A stretch of 64,000 bases of DNA from CAVSUR01 sp963846005 (GTDB lineage Bacteria; Actinomycetota; Actinomycetes; Streptosporangiales; Streptosporangiaceae). The DNA lies in assembly GCA_963846005.1 (NCBI GenBank), contig CAWJUH010000001.1, positions 1,178,001 through 1,242,000 on the forward strand. The letters are read 5' to 3'. Numbering within the stretch: the first letter of the stretch is position 1; the number at the start of each line of letters is the position of its first letter. Made by a program: the position numbers and the translations under genes. The notes beneath the pieces are model-generated. The model made no database searches, had not been told where the DNA came from, and was given only the letters and a program-made list of their open reading frames with translations. Positions 45,036 through 57,935 of the stretch are shown in pieces.

Positions 45036-47708
45036 GGCAGCGCCGCCAGCCGGGCGGCCAGCTGGGTAATCTCCTGCTGCGCGGCGGCCAGCCGGGCACG
45101 GCTCTTGGCCACCACCGCCTCGGGGGCCCTGGCGGTGAACTCCGGGTTGGCCAGCTTGCGCTCGGATGCCTGCGCGTCGGCCCGGGCGGCGGCGAGGTCC
45201 TTCTCCAGCCGCCGCCGCTCGGCCGCGACGTCGATCCCGGCGGCGGTGTCCAGCTCAACGGTGACGCCCTCGGCCTGCACCGTGGCGGTGGGCGTGAACG
45301 GCTCGCCGGGCGGGACCAGCCGCAGCAGCGCCCTGATCCGCGCCTCGTGCGCGGCCAGCGGCGTGCCGCCGATCCCGGCCAGCACGGCGGGCACCCGCTG
45401 CGCGGGCCGCAGCCCCTGGTCGGAGCGGAACCGGCGGACCTGGGTGACCAGCCGCATCAGCGCGCCGATCTCGGCCTCCGCGGCCGGGATCGGCCGCCGG
45501 CAGCACCGCGGCGGGATCGGCCGCCGGCAGCACCGCCGTTCCGCTGGCCGTCGTGCCCGGCCAGCGGGCGATCACCGCCGACTCGCCGCCGGTCAGCGCG
45601 GTCCACAGCTCGTCGGTGACGAACGGCATCACCGGGTGCAGCAGCCGCAGCAGCGCGTCGAGCACGTAGCCGAGCACCGACCTGGCCGCCGCGGCGGCGC
45701 CCTCGTCCGGGCCGGCCAGCGCGGGCTTGGCCAGCTCCAGGTACCAGTCGCAGAGCTCGTCCCAGGCGAAGTGGTAGAGCAGCTCGCACAGCTTGGCGAA
45801 CTCGAACCGCTCGAACAGCGCGTCCACCTCAGCGGTCACCGCGGCCAGCCGGGACAGGATCCACCGGTCGGGCACCGACAGGGCGGCGGCGTCCGGCAGC
45901 GGCCCGGCGGACGCGCCGTTCAGCAGCGCGAACCGGGTGGCGTTCCACAGCTTGTTGCAGAAATTGCGGGATCCCGCCACCCAGTCCTCGCTCACCGGCA
46001 CGTCCCCGCCGGGATTGGCGCCGCGGGCCAGGGTGAAGCGGGTGGCGTCGGCGCCGAACCGCTCGATCCAGTCCAGCGGGTCGACGGTGTTGCCGCGCGA
46101 CTTGGACATCTTCTTGCCGAACTGGTCGCGGACCAGGCCGTGCAGCGCGATCTGCCGGAACGGCACCGCGCGGTCCGGGCCGAGACCGGACATCGCGTAC
46201 AGGCCGAACATCATCATCCTGGCGACCCAGAAGAACAGGATGTCGTAGCCGGTGACCAGCACGCTGGTCGGGTAGAACGCGCGCAGGTCCGCGGTGTCGT
46301 CCGGCCAGCCCAGGGTGGAGAACGGCCACAGCGCCGAGGAGAACCAGGTATCCAGCACGTCGGCGTCCTGGGTCCAGCCCGCCCGGGCGGCTGCTCGCCG
46401 GGGCCGGCGCAGATCACCTCGCCGCCGGGCGAGTACCAGACCGGGATCCGGTGCCCCCACCACAGCTGGCGGCTGATGCACCAGTCGTGCATGTCGTCGA
46501 CCCAGTCGAAGTAGCGCGCCGGCCAGCTCGGCCGGGTGGATGGTGACCCGGCCGTCGCGGACCGCGTCCCCGGCCGCCTTGGCCAGCGGCCCGACCTTGA
46601 CGAACCACTGCAGCGACAGCCGCGGCTCGACCGTGGTCCCGCACCGGCCGCAGTGCCCGACCGCGTGCAGGTACGGGCGGATCTCGGCGGCGACCCGGCC
46701 CTCCGCGCGCAGCGCCGCGACCACGGCCGGCCGGGCCTCGAAGCGGTCCAGGCCCTCGAACGGGCCGGGCGCGGTGATCACGCCGCGCTCGTCCATGATG
46801 ATCATGCTGGGCAGGTCGTGGCGGCGGCCGATCTCGAAGTCGTCCGGGTCGTGCGCCGGGGTGACCTTGACCGCGCCGGTGCCGAACTCCGGGTCCACGT
46901 GCGGGTCGGCCACCACCGGGATCTTCCGGCCGGTCAGCGGCAGCTCGACCTCGCGGCCGATCAGCCGCGCGTACCGGGGGTCGTCGGGATGCACGGCCAC
47001 CGCGGTGTCGCCGAGCATGGTCTCGGCCCGGGTGGTGGCCACCACGACCGAGGCGTCATCGTCGCCGTAGCGGATCGAGACCAGCTCGCCGTCGTCGTCG
47101 GAGTGGTCGACCTCGATGTCCGACAGCGCGGTCAGGCACCGCGGGCACCAGTTGATGATCCGCTCGGCCCGGTAGATCAGCCCGTCGTCGAACAGCCGCT
47201 TGAAGATCGTCTGCACGGCCCGGGACAGGCCCTCGTCCATGGTGAACCGCTCGCGGGTCCAGTCCACCCCGTCGCCGAGGCGGCGCATCTGGCCGAGGAT
47301 CTTGCCGCCGGAGTCGGCCTTCCACTTCCAGACCTGCTCGACGAACGCCTCCCGGCCGAGGTCGTGCCGGGACAGCCCCTGCCGGGCCAGCTCACGCTCG
47401 ACCACGTTCTGGGTGGCGATCCCGGCGTGGTCCATGCCGGGCAGCCACAGCGCGTTGTAGCCCTGCATCCGGCGGCGCCGGACCAGCGCGTCGATCAGGG
47501 TGTGGTCCAGGGCGTGGCCGATATGCAGCGAGCCGGTCACGTTGGGCGGCGGGATCACGATCGCGTACGGCGGGGCGGGCGAGGCCGGGTCGGGAGTGAA
47601 GTAGCCGGCCGCCACCCAGGCCTCATACCGGCGGGTCTCGGTGCCGGCCGGAGCGTACTGAGCGGGGAGGTCCTGCGGGGCAGGCCGCGATCGCTGATCG
47701 GATGTCAC
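45032..47708 (-). CDS. valS: Valyl-tRNA synthetase, three frame breaks
   Basis: GTG start at 47708. Class I motifs HIGHALDHT (HIGH) and KKMSKSRGN (KMSKS), the editing domain (TRAETMLGDTAVAV) and the C-terminal coiled coil (RRRLEKDLAAARADAQASE) are all present. The reading frame changes near 46522 (one extra G in GGCCGGCGCG), near 46390 and near 45485; across each break homology continues (YFDWVDDMHDWC; WTQDADVLDTW; PAAEAEIGALM). ValRS is essential and no second copy is visible, so these breaks are very probably sequence errors. The repaired length, about 890 residues, is normal. Confidence 0.93.
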
Positions 47709-47779
47709 GTCAGGAGTCTAGAAGAAGCTGGCCGGTGCCCGGCCGGTTCCGGCCCGAGGCGCGGCCAGCCGCGGCCTGG

Positions 47780-49054
<1,275 letters not shown>

Positions 49055-49209
49055 CCAGCTACTCCTTCTGCCCTCTGCCGTCAGAACTTCTGCCGTCAAA
49101 CCCTCTGCCGTGGAACCTGGGACCTAGACGGTACCGCGCCGGCGGCCTGCTGCGCAGCCAGCGACTCTCCCGCAGCCGGCACCGGCCTTCCGCGGGCGCG
49201 GTTTTTCCG

Positions 49210-49896
49210 TTAAGACGACACTACCTCGGACTTGCGCTTCAGCATCGTCAGAACTTCATCGACGAGGCCGTACTCCTTGGCCTCGTCCGCGGTCAGGAAC
49301 TTGTCCCGCTCGATGTCGCGGCGGATGGCGTCCTCGTCCTTGCCGGTGTGGCTGGCCAGCACGTGCTCCATGGCCGAGCGCATCCGCTGGATCTCCCGGG
49401 CCTGGATTTCCAGGTCGCTGGACTGGCCGTAGCCGCTCTCGATGGCGGGCTGGTGGATCAGGATGCGCGAGTTCGGCAGCGCCATCCGCTTGCCCGCGGT
49501 GCCGGCGGCGAGCAGCACCGCGGCCGCGGAAGCGGCCTGGCCCAGGCAGAAGGTCTGGATTTCGGGCTGGATGTACTGCATGGTGTCGTAGATCGCCATC
49601 ATCGAGGTCATCGACCCGCCGGGCGAGTTGATGTACATCAGGATGTCGCGGTCGGGGTCGATCGACTCCAGCGTGATCAGCTGGGCCATCACGTCGTTGG
49701 CCGACGCGTCGTCGATCTGCACGCCGAGGAAGATGATCCGCTCCTCGAACAGCTTGTTGTACGGGTTCATCTCCTTGATCCCGTACGAGGTGCGCTCCAC
49801 GAAGGACGGCAGCACGTACCTGGCCTCGGCCGGGCGCGCCGCCGGACGGCTGGCTCGCGTCATCATGCTCTCTCCGAATCGGTGTTGCACTGTCAT
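49210..49896 (-). CDS. clpP: ATP-dependent Clp protease proteolytic subunit ClpP2
   Basis: 228 residues if started at ATG 49896, overlapping the clpP1 stop by ATGA; ATG at 49866 (with GGAGAG six bases upstream) gives 218 residues and is a good alternative. Catalytic Ser in GQAASAAAVLLA, His in ILIHQPA and Asp in RDIERDKFLTADEAKEYG. Actinobacterial ClpP1 and ClpP2 rings join into one mixed 14-mer. There is a propeptide-like N-terminus before FVERTSYG. Confidence 0.95.
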   Translation of the reverse strand: MTVQHRFGESMMTRASRPAARPAEARYVLPSFVERTSYGIKEMNPYNKLFEERIIFLGVQIDDASANDVMAQLITLESIDPDRDILMYINSPGGSMTSMMAIYDTMQYIQPEIQTFCLGQAASAAAVLLAAGTAGKRMALPNSRILIHQPAIESGYGQSSDLEIQAREIQRMRSAMEHVLASHTGKDEDAIRRDIERDKFLTADEAKEYGLVDEVLTMLKRKSEVVSS

Positions 49897-50540
49897 GAGA
49901 CCGGCCCGGCCGAGGGCACCTCGCGGGCATTGCGCACGACGTGGTCGACGAACCCGTAGTCCTTGGCCTCGTCGGCGGTGAACCAGCGGTCGCGGTCGGA
50001 GTCGGCCTCGATCTGCTCGACGGTCTGGCCGGTGTGCATCGCGGTCCGCTCGGCCAGGATCCGCTTGAGGTAGAGGATCTGCTCGGCCTGGATCCTGATG
50101 TCGGTGGCGGTGCCGCCGATGCCGCCGTGCGGCTGGTGCAGCAGGACCTGCGCGTGCGGCATCGCGTACCGCTTGCCGGCCGCGCCCGCGCACAGCAGGA
50201 ACTGGCCCATTGAGGCGGCCATGCCCATCGCGTAGGTGGCCACGTCGTTGGGCACGTACTGCATCATGTCGTAGATCGCCAGGCCGGCGCTGACCGAGCC
50301 GCCCGGCGAGTTGATGTACAGGCTGATGTCCCGGTGGCCGTCCTCGGCGGCCAGCAGCACCAGCTCGGCGCAGATCCGGTTGGCCAGGTCGTCGTCGACC
50401 TGCTGGCCGAGGAAGACGATCCGGTGCCGCAGCAGGCGCTGGAACAGCTGCTCCCCGAGCGGCATTTCCGGCGCGGCCGTGCGGGCGAGGATCCGCCGCG
50501 TCTCCGGGTCGCGGGGCTGGTCAACCGACGGCGTGGTCAC
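49893..50540 (-). CDS. clpP: ATP-dependent Clp protease proteolytic subunit ClpP1
   Basis: 215 residues from GTG at 50540. Motifs: INSPGGSVSAG, the nucleophile in MGMAASMGQFLL, the His in VLLHQPHGG and the Asp in DRDRWFTADEAKDYG. The first 35 residues resemble a removable propeptide. It is coupled to clpP2 by ATGA, and tig lies 53 bp upstream, the standard actinobacterial order. Confidence 0.96.
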   Translation of the reverse strand: MTTPSVDQPRDPETRRILARTAAPEMPLGEQLFQRLLRHRIVFLGQQVDDDLANRICAELVLLAAEDGHRDISLYINSPGGSVSAGLAIYDMMQYVPNDVATYAMGMAASMGQFLLCAGAAGKRYAMPHAQVLLHQPHGGIGGTATDIRIQAEQILYLKRILAERTAMHTGQTVEQIEADSDRDRWFTADEAKDYGFVDHVVRNAREVPSAGPVS

Positions 50541-50593
50541 GGTGCGCTCCCTGTGTCATCGTCCGGAATCATGTCTGTGACCCTAACCCGCAG

Positions 50594-52049
50594 TCACCGC
50601 CAGGCAATCCGCCGCAGGCCGGTGTTCGCTCTCGGCGCATGACCAGCTCCGGGCGCACCAGGACTCGGCCAGGCCTCGGCGTCGTCGTCGTCCCCGGCGT
50701 CCTCGCCGTCGCCGTTCTCGGCGTCGCCATCCTCGCCGCCGGCGCCCGGGCAGTTCCACCGGCCGGCCGCTGGCGTCGGTCACCTTCGCCTTCTGCGCCA
50801 GCAGCGCCAGCGCCTTGGACCGCAGCACGTCGGCGATGACCGCGCTGACCTGGCTGCGGTCGGTGAGCTGCTGGGCCAGCTGGTCCGGGCTGACGCCCAT
50901 CCGGTAGGCCTGCTCGGTCAGGTACTCGTTCAGGTCGGACTCGGCGACGCCGAGTTCCTCCTGCGCGGCGAGCTTGTCCAGGATGAAGCCGGCCTTGACC
51001 GAGCGCTCCGCCTCGCTGGTCAGCTCGGCGTCGAAGTCCCCGGCCGACTTGCCGACCGCCTGCAGGTAGTCGTCCAGGGACGAGCCGGAGCGCTCCAGCC
51101 GGTCGGCCAGCGAGGCCCGCCGCTGTTCGGTCTCCTCGGCCACGATCTTCTCCGGCAGCGGGATGTCGAGCTGGCCGAGCAGCGCCTCCAGCGCGCGCTC
51201 GCGGGCCTGCCCGGCCTGCCCGGCCCGGCGCATGGTCTCCAGCTGCTGGCGGGTCCCGGCCCGCAGCTCGCCGATCGTGTCGAACTCGCTGGCCGACTGG
51301 GCGAACTCGTCGTCCAGCTCGGGCAGCTCCTTGACCTTGACGCTGTTCACCGTGACGGTGACGTCGGCGGTCTCGCCGGCGTGCTCGCCGCCGGCCAGCT
51401 TGGCCGCGAAGGTCTTGCTCTCCCCGGCCGCCATGCCCTGCAGCGCCTCGTCCAGGCCGTCCAGCATGTTGCCGCTGCCCACCTGGTAGGAGATGCCGCT
51501 GGCCTGCGCGTCCTCGACCGTCTCGCCGTCCACCTGCGCCGCCAGGTCCACCGAGACGAAGTCGTTGCCGGCCGCGGGCCGGTCGGCCGCCTTGAGCGAG
51601 GCGAACCGCTCGGCCAGCGAGCCGAGGTACTCCTCCACGTCGTCGGGGCTGACCTCGGCGTCGTCCACGGTGACCGGCAGGCCGTCCAGCTCGGGCAGGT
51701 CGAAGGCCGGGCGGATGTCCACCTCGGCGGTGAACGCCAGCTCCTTGCCGTCGTCCAGCTTGGTGATCTCCAGCTCGGGCTGGCCGAGCGCGAACACCTC
51801 ACGCTCGGCCAGCGCCTTGCCGTACAGCTCGGGCACCGCCTCGTTGACCGCCTGCTCCAGCACCGGCGCCCGCCCGATCCGCTGGTCAATCACCCGCGGC
51901 GGGACCTTGCCGCGCCGGAAGCCGGGAATCTGCACCTGCCGGGCGACCTCGCGGTAGGCGTGGTCGAGGCTGGGCTTGAGCTCTTCGAACGGCACCTCGA
52001 CGGTGAGCCGCACGCGGGTCGGGCTGAGCTCTTCGACGTCGGTCTTCAC
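50594..52049 (-). CDS. tig: Trigger factor (frame break near the C-terminus)
   Basis: Start GTG at 52049 (MKTDVEELSPTRVRLTVEV) with GAGGAGAT upstream; the ORF 25 codons longer is not supported. The N-terminal ribosome-binding domain includes the GFRRGKVP signature; then come the PPIase domain (about 160-240) and the helical C-domain. Near 50752 the frame should change: as read, the tail is Arg-rich (GRRRRGWRR), but the next frame gives the acidic GGEDGDAENGDGEDAGDD typical of actinobacterial trigger factors, ending at 50594. Ribosome-bound chaperone working with the Clp system next door. Confidence 0.93.
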
Positions 52050-52225
52050 GGGACGATCTCCTCGGGGGTTCCCGGCCGGGGCAGGCATGCCGGTATCCGG
52101 CGCGGGCACGGGCTTGTCAGTCACGGCTGTGTCACTCAGGACTATGGCCGACCAGTCTAGGGCAGCCGCGCAATCGCCGGAGCGGTCAGCCAGCGCTGCC
52201 GGTGATCACGGCCTGCGGCCGGGCG

Positions 52226-55119
52226 TCACAGCAGCCCGAAGTGGCGGCCGCTGTCGATCGCCTCCCGGCGGGAGGCCACGGCCAGCTTGCGGTAGACCGA
52301 GCGCAGGTGGGTCTTGACCGTGTTGACCGACAGGAACAGCGCCTCGCCGATCTCCTGGTTGGTCATCCGCGACGGCAGGAACCGCAGCACGGCCAGCTCG
52401 CTGGCGGTCAGCGGGGCGACCGCGGGCGGCGGCGGGCTGCCGCAGCGCTGCGGCCGGGTCCCGAACCGCCCGGTGATGCGCGCGGCGAAACCCGCCGCCG
52501 GGCTGGCCGGGGAGATGAGCACGGTCAGCGCCGAGTGGGCCTGCGGCCCGGCGTCCAGGAAGACGCGGTAGGCCTGGTCCGGCTCAGCCAGCGCGAGGGC
52601 CCGCTCCAGCCAGCGCGATGCCTGCTGCGGCTCGCCCAGCCGGCGGCTGGCCAGGGCCGCGGTGATCAGCGCGGCCAGCCGGTCCTGCCGGGTGAGCGCG
52701 GGCTCGTCCAGTAGCGGCCGGGCGGCGGCCAGTGCGCCCGCGCAGTCCCCCGCCGCGAGCCGGGCCCGGCCCAGCAGCAACGCGGCCTGCGGCGGGCCGG
52801 ACCGGCCGGACCGGCAGGCCGGCAGGCCGGCGCCGCGGCCAGCTCGCAGGCGCGGGCCGGATCGCCCGCGCGCAGGGCCAGCTCGGCCTGTGCCAATGGC
52901 AGCGCCCAGCCCAGCCCGGCCGCGGCCGCCGGCTCGGGCAGCCGCCGCAGCAGCGCGGCGGCCGCGTCCAGGCCGGCGGCGGCCAGGGCCCAGCGCAGCT
53001 CGATGACGGCCGTGGCCAGGCCAGCCGGCGGCTCGCCGGGCAGTGCGGCCAGGGCCGGCCCGGCGTCAGCATCCCGCCCGGCGTCAGCATCCCGCCCGGC
53101 GGCTGCGCCCAGCCCGGCGGCTGCGCCCAGCCCGGCGGCGTCCGGCCCGGAGGCGGCATCCAGGCTCGCCCGGGCCCCGGTCAGGTCGTCGCGGATCAGG
53201 CTGGTCAGCGCCGTGGCCAGCGCGGCGAGCGGCGCGGCGGCCTGGCCGCAGGCCAGCGTCCGGCCGACCGCGGCGGTGTCGCCGTCCCAGGCGTCGGCCA
53301 CCGCCAGCCAGCCGAGAACCCGGGCCCGCAGGCAGGCCGGGCTGACCGGCCCGGGCCCGGCGGCAAGCTGGCCGGCCGCCTGGCGCAGCGCGGCCCGGGC
53401 CGGCGGGATCTCGCCGCGGCGCAGCCGCGCGATGCCGACCGCGTACCAGGCCAGCCCGGTCGCGGCGCGCCGGGCGGCCGTGTCGGCCCGGCCCGCGGGC
53501 TGGCCCGGGTCCAGGCCGGCCAGCGTCCGCTCGGCGGCGGCCAGCTCCGGCCCCGGCCGGGCCTGCGGCCAGGCCGGCCCGTCCCGGCCGGCCGGACCGG
53601 ACGAGTCAGCCTCCAGCGCGTGCAGCAGCCGCAGCCCGGCCAGCCACGGCACCAGGATCGCCCGGACCGCGGGCGCGGCGCCGGGCAGCGCCCGGCGGGC
53701 CACGGTGAGCTCCGGCCAGGCCCCGGCGCTGTCGCCGCGCCACAGCCGGGCCGCCGCCCGGACCGCCGCGATGGCCGGCCCGTCGGCCCGCGGCCCGGCC
53801 GCGGCCAGCAGCTGGTCCAGCGCGGCCAGGTCACCGCGGGCCAGCGCGGCCGGCCCGGCCTGGGCCAGCAGCAGCGACACCAGGCCGGCCGCGCCCGCCC
53901 GGGCGGCGCAGCCGGCCGCATCCGGCCACCGGTCCTGGCCGGCGTACCACCGGGCGGCCTCGGTCAGCGCCGCGGGCACCTGGCCGGGATCGGCGCGCCG
54001 CAGCTCGGCGGCCAGCGCGTCGCGCAGCAGCGGGTGGTAGCGGTAGCCCCGGCCCGGGCCGGAGCCTGAACCGGAGCCGGCCGGCTGGACGAAGCCGTGC
54101 TCCCGGCTGAGCCGGTCCAGCTCGGCGGCCGGGTCGGCGAGGCCGCCGAGCGCGCCGGCCAGCCCGGCCGGCACTTCGGCGAGCAGGCTGGTGCGCAGCA
54201 GCATCCGCGCGACCGCGGCCGGCTGCCGGCTGAGGACCTCGTCGCGCAGGTAGTCGCGGACCGGCGGCTGGTCGCCGGCCAGCGTGGCGACCGGGCCGTC
54301 CGGGCCGCCGGCCAGCGCGGCCAGCCGCAGCCCGGCCATCCAGCCCTCGGTGCGGGCCAGCAGCTCGTCGCGTTGCGAGCCGTCCAGCGACGTCCCGAGC
54401 AGGGCGAAGTAGCCGTCCGCCTCGGCGCTGGTGCAGGCCAGGTCGGCGGCGGTGATGTCAGCCAGCTCACCGCCGACCCGCAGCCGGGCCAGCGGCAGCC
54501 CGGCGGGCAGGCTGCGGCCGATCAGCACCAGCCGCAGCCCGGGCGGCGCGGAGCGGATCAGCAGGTCCAGGCCCGCCACGGCCGCGCTGCCGGACAGCTC
54601 GTCCGCCCCGTCGATGACCAGCCAGGCCGGGCCGGCGAAACGGCGCGCGGCCTGCGCCAGCGCGAGCGGGATGTCCTCCGGCGCGGCGGCCCGTAGCGGC
54701 GCCAGCGCGGCCGGGCTCGCGACCCGGCCGCGGGCCAGGCTGGCGAGCACGCCCGGCCACAGCCGGGCCGGGTCCCGGTCGGCCGGTCCGGCGGTCAGCC
54801 AGGCGGCCCGCCGGGCCGGCGGGCCGGCCGCCCAGGATGCGCACGCGATGGTCTTGCCCGCGCCCGCCGGGCCGGTTACCACGGTGACCCGGTGCCGGGC
54901 GGCGTGGTCGAGCAGGCTGTCGAGGCGGCGGCGGCGCAGCACCGGCACGGCCGGGGCCGGCAAGCCCGGCTGGCCGGCGGTCAGGTTCGGCCGGTCCGCG
55001 CGATCCGGCCAGTCGGGCCGGCCGGGCCGGTCCGGCCTGGTCCCCGGCCGCCGCCGCCCTGGCCGACCGGGCTGCGGCCGCGCATGGCGCACGGCATGCG
55101 CATGCAGAACGCCTGGCAT
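52226..55119 (-). CDS. MalT/LAL-type LuxR regulator (frame break near 52815)
   Basis: Start ATG at 55119 with GGGGGG five bases upstream. Walker A GPAGAGKT (about 84-91), the NB-ARC-like ATPase region with LVIDGADEL and LRLVLIGRS, a long tetratricopeptide-type central part (about 350-750), and after a one-base shift near 52815 the C-terminal LuxR HTH (LTASELAVLRFLPSRMTNQEIGEALF, then VNTVKTHLRSVYRKL). Total about 960 residues, normal for the MalT/LAL family. The N-terminal 40 residues are Arg/Pro/Asp-rich. Target genes unknown. It is the gene upstream of tig, 176 bp away. Confidence 0.87.
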
Positions 55120-55232
55120 GATCCCCCCGAATCACGGCACGCCGCACGGCAGGTCCGGCTCCGGGCCCCCGCCCGGGTTACTGAACGCGCAGCTCGCTGC
55201 TGGTGGGCAGCATACCCAGCAGGCCGCCCGGC

Positions 55233-55796
55233 TCAACCGTCCCGCCGCGGCGCGCCGGCCGGGCCAGGCGCGCCGCCCGGGCCGCCCGGGCCGGCCGGGC
55301 CGCGGCGGGCCGCCCTGGCCCGCAGCAGCCGGGTGAGCACGGCCGCGGCCGTGCCCAGGAAGACCAGGTCGAAGACGATCTGGGCGGTGACGGCGGCGCG
55401 GGCGAGCTGCCCGGCGGCGTGCACGTCACCGAACCCGACGGTGGCCAGCGTGCTCACGGTGAAGTACAGCGCGTCGGTCCTGGTGCGCAGCCCGGCGAAC
55501 TGGCCGGCCTCGCGGGCCAGCAGGTAATAGGCCTCGGCGAAGAACAGCACCGACACCACCAGCAGCACGATCAGGCCGAGCAGCCTGGTCTCCTGGCCGG
55601 CCTGCAGCAGCCGCCGGATCGTGATGGCGATGAGCGCGGCCAGCACGACCAGGCCTGCGATGAACACGACCGCCCAGACCGTCGTGCCGAGCCGCCCGCC
55701 GCTGGGGAGCAGGAAATCGCCGGCCGTCAGCAGCCCGGTAACGGCCAGGGTACGGGCCGCGGCGAAGCGGCCCCCGGACGGCCTGCGCGGCGCCAT
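55233..55796 (-). CDS. Two-pore-domain-type potassium channel protein (Ion_trans_2)
   Basis: 187 residues from ATG at 55796. Four hydrophobic helices: two before and one on each side of the pore segment LYFTVSTLATVGFGDVHA, where TVGFGD is the K+ selectivity filter. The end is a Pro/Gly/Ala/Arg tail. It is shorter than voltage-gated channels and has no ligand-binding RCK domain. Likely a membrane potential-setting channel. Confidence 0.85.
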   Translation of the reverse strand: MAPRRPSGGRFAAARTLAVTGLLTAGDFLLPSGGRLGTTVWAVVFIAGLVVLAALIAITIRRLLQAGQETRLLGLIVLLVVSVLFFAEAYYLLAREAGQFAGLRTRTDALYFTVSTLATVGFGDVHAAGQLARAAVTAQIVFDLVFLGTAAAVLTRLLRARAARRGPAGPGGPGGAPGPAGAPRRDG

Positions 55797-55914
55797 GGCG
55801 GCGATTGTGGCACAGCGCAGCCAGGCCGGCCCGCCGCGCGCAAGCACGGCCGGCCGTGCATAAGCGCCGGCCCGCGGGCGGGCGGGCCGGCGCTACGGCC
55901 GGATCGGGACCCGG

Positions 55915-56406
55915 TCAGTCCTCCTGGGCGAAGGCCTCGCGCAGCTTCTGCTCCTGGTCGCCCGACAGATTGGTCTGGATCAGCTCGGCGTGGGTGCCGC
56001 GGAACGCATCGGCCACCCGGTCCTGCACCGCGTTCGAGGTCATGGCGAACAGCGCCGAGGTGCCGGGCGTGACCTTCTCGCGCACGTCCTTGATGAAACT
56101 GTCGCTGATCCCTACGTCGGCCAGCGAGCCGAACAGCGCGCCGCTGGCCGCGCCGATAGCCAGGCCGACGATCGGGATGAAGAAGATCAGGCCGAACAGC
56201 AGGCCCCAGAACGCGCCGCCGAGCGCGCCCGCCCGCTTGGTGTCGTGCAGCTCCCGGGTCTTCGGCTTGCGCTTGCCTACCTCCCAGGTCACCACGGCCG
56301 CGTCATGCACCTGGATCAGTTCCTGCTGCTGCAGCTGCTCCAGCGTGGCGAGCGCTTCCTCCGCGCCATAGGGGGAGTCGAACTTCCACACCGTCAGTGC
56401 TGACAT
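55915..56406 (-). CDS. DUF1269 membrane protein
   Basis: 163 residues from ATG at 56406. An N-terminal strand-helix part (LTVWKFDSPYGAEEALATLEQL), then a glycine-zipper hairpin in the middle (GLLFGLIFFIPIVGLAIGAASG), then a helical tail with HAELIQTNLSGDQEQKL. The pattern is that of DUF1269 proteins, often stress-induced in actinobacteria. Molecular role unknown. Confidence 0.85.
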   Translation of the reverse strand: MSALTVWKFDSPYGAEEALATLEQLQQQELIQVHDAAVVTWEVGKRKPKTRELHDTKRAGALGGAFWGLLFGLIFFIPIVGLAIGAASGALFGSLADVGISDSFIKDVREKVTPGTSALFAMTSNAVQDRVADAFRGTHAELIQTNLSGDQEQKLREAFAQED

Positions 56407-56520
56407 CTGCCCTCCGCTTGTCTGCGGGCAGGCGGGCTCCTCCCGCCGCCCTGCGCGTCGGGATCACGATCGTGGCGGGAGGGCCCTGGCGGCATCACCC
56501 GTGGCGGGTGAACCGGCGGG

Positions 56521-57903
56521 TCAGCCGGCCGGGTCGTACCACTGGTCGCGGCCGGGCAGCAGCCGGCCGGCCTCCTGCGGGCCCCAGCTGGCCCGGGCGT
56601 AGGGGTGCACCGGCACCACGTCGCCGAGCACCGGGTCGACCACCCGCCAGGCGGCCTCGACGGTGTCCTGGCGGGCGAACAGCCACCGGTCGCCGTCGAT
56701 CGCCGCGCCGATGAGCCGGTCGTAGGGACGCTGGTCGGAACCGGGCTGCCCGGCGAACGACAGGCTCTCGGTGGCCGGCTCCAGCCGGCCCCGGGCTTCT
56801 TGCCCGCCAGCGTTATCCCCACCGCCGTCTCCGGCCAGACCCGGAACCGCAGCACGTTGGCTTCCGGCAGCGGGTCAAGCCCGAACACGTCGCGGGGCGG
56901 GCGGCGGAACCGCACCGCGACCTCGGTCGCGGTCACCGGCAGGCATTTGCCCGCCCGGATCAGCACCGGCACCCCGGCCCACCGCCACGAGTCCACCGCG
57001 AGCCGGACCGCGACGAAGGTCTCCACGGTCGAGTGCGGGGCGACTCCGGCCACCTGCAGGTAGCCCTCGTACTGGCCGCGGACCGCGTCGGCCGGCGTGA
57101 GCGGCCTGATCGCCTCGATTACCTGCGCCTTGGCGGCCGGCCAGTACCGCCAGGCCGGCCCCGGTGGGCGGGTCGGCCAGCACGGTGGCGAGCACCTGCA
57201 GCAGGTGGTTCTGCAGCACGTCGCGGATCGCGCCGTTGTGGTCGTAGAAGCTGCCCCGGTCGGAGACGTCGAAGGCCTCCGCCATGGTGATCTGGATGCT
57301 CTCCACGTGGTCGCGGTTCAGCAGCGGCTCGATGACCGAGTTGGCGAACCGGACGAACAGCACGTTCTCCACCGGGTCCAGGCCGAGCCAGTGGTCGACC
57401 CGGTAGATGGCCTCCTCACCGAAGTACTGGTGCATGGTCGCGTTCAGCTGCTGCGCACTGGCCAGGTCGGAGCCGAACGGCTTCTCCACCATGACCCGCG
57501 CCCCGGCGGCGTGGCCGGCCGCGGAGATGCCCTGCGCGATCCGGCCGAACAGCGACGGCGGTACCTCCAGGTAATACAGCGGCTTGGCGGCCTGGCCTAG
57601 CTGCTGGCCCATCGCGGCGTAGGTGGCCTCGTCGCCGAGGTCGCCGTCGACGTAGCGCAGCAGGCTGAGCATCTTGGCCGCGGCGGGCTTGGCCGGGTCG
57701 ATCTGGTTGAGCTTGAGCGAGGCCTCGGCGTAACCCCGGAACTGCTCCAGGCCCCAGCCGCTCTTGGCCACGCCGACCACCGGCACGTCCAGCGCGCCCC
57801 GCTCCACCAGCCCGACCAGCGCCGGGAAGGTCTCCAGCTTGGCCAGGTCGCCGGTCGCCCCGAAGATCACCAGCGCGTCGACGGCATCTGCCGGGTGGCT
57901 CAT
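56521..57903 (-). CDS. zwf: Glucose-6-phosphate dehydrogenase (two frame breaks)
   Basis: Start ATG at 57903 (MSHPADAVDALVIFGATGDLA). Coenzyme loop GATGDLAK and the substrate-binding YRVDHWLGLDPVENVL (DHYLGK type, with Leu for the usual Lys partner position). Near 57137 and near 56790 one base is off; homology goes on as AAKAQVIEAIRPLTPADAV and LEPATESLSFAG, ending ...DQWYDPAG at 56521. Repaired length about 460. It lies next to gluconokinase, a GMC oxidoreductase and a cyclase-family protein rather than with tal/tkt/opcA. Confidence 0.9.
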
Positions 57904-57935
57904 CGTCTGCTCTCCCTCCGGTTCCCCGGGATAGG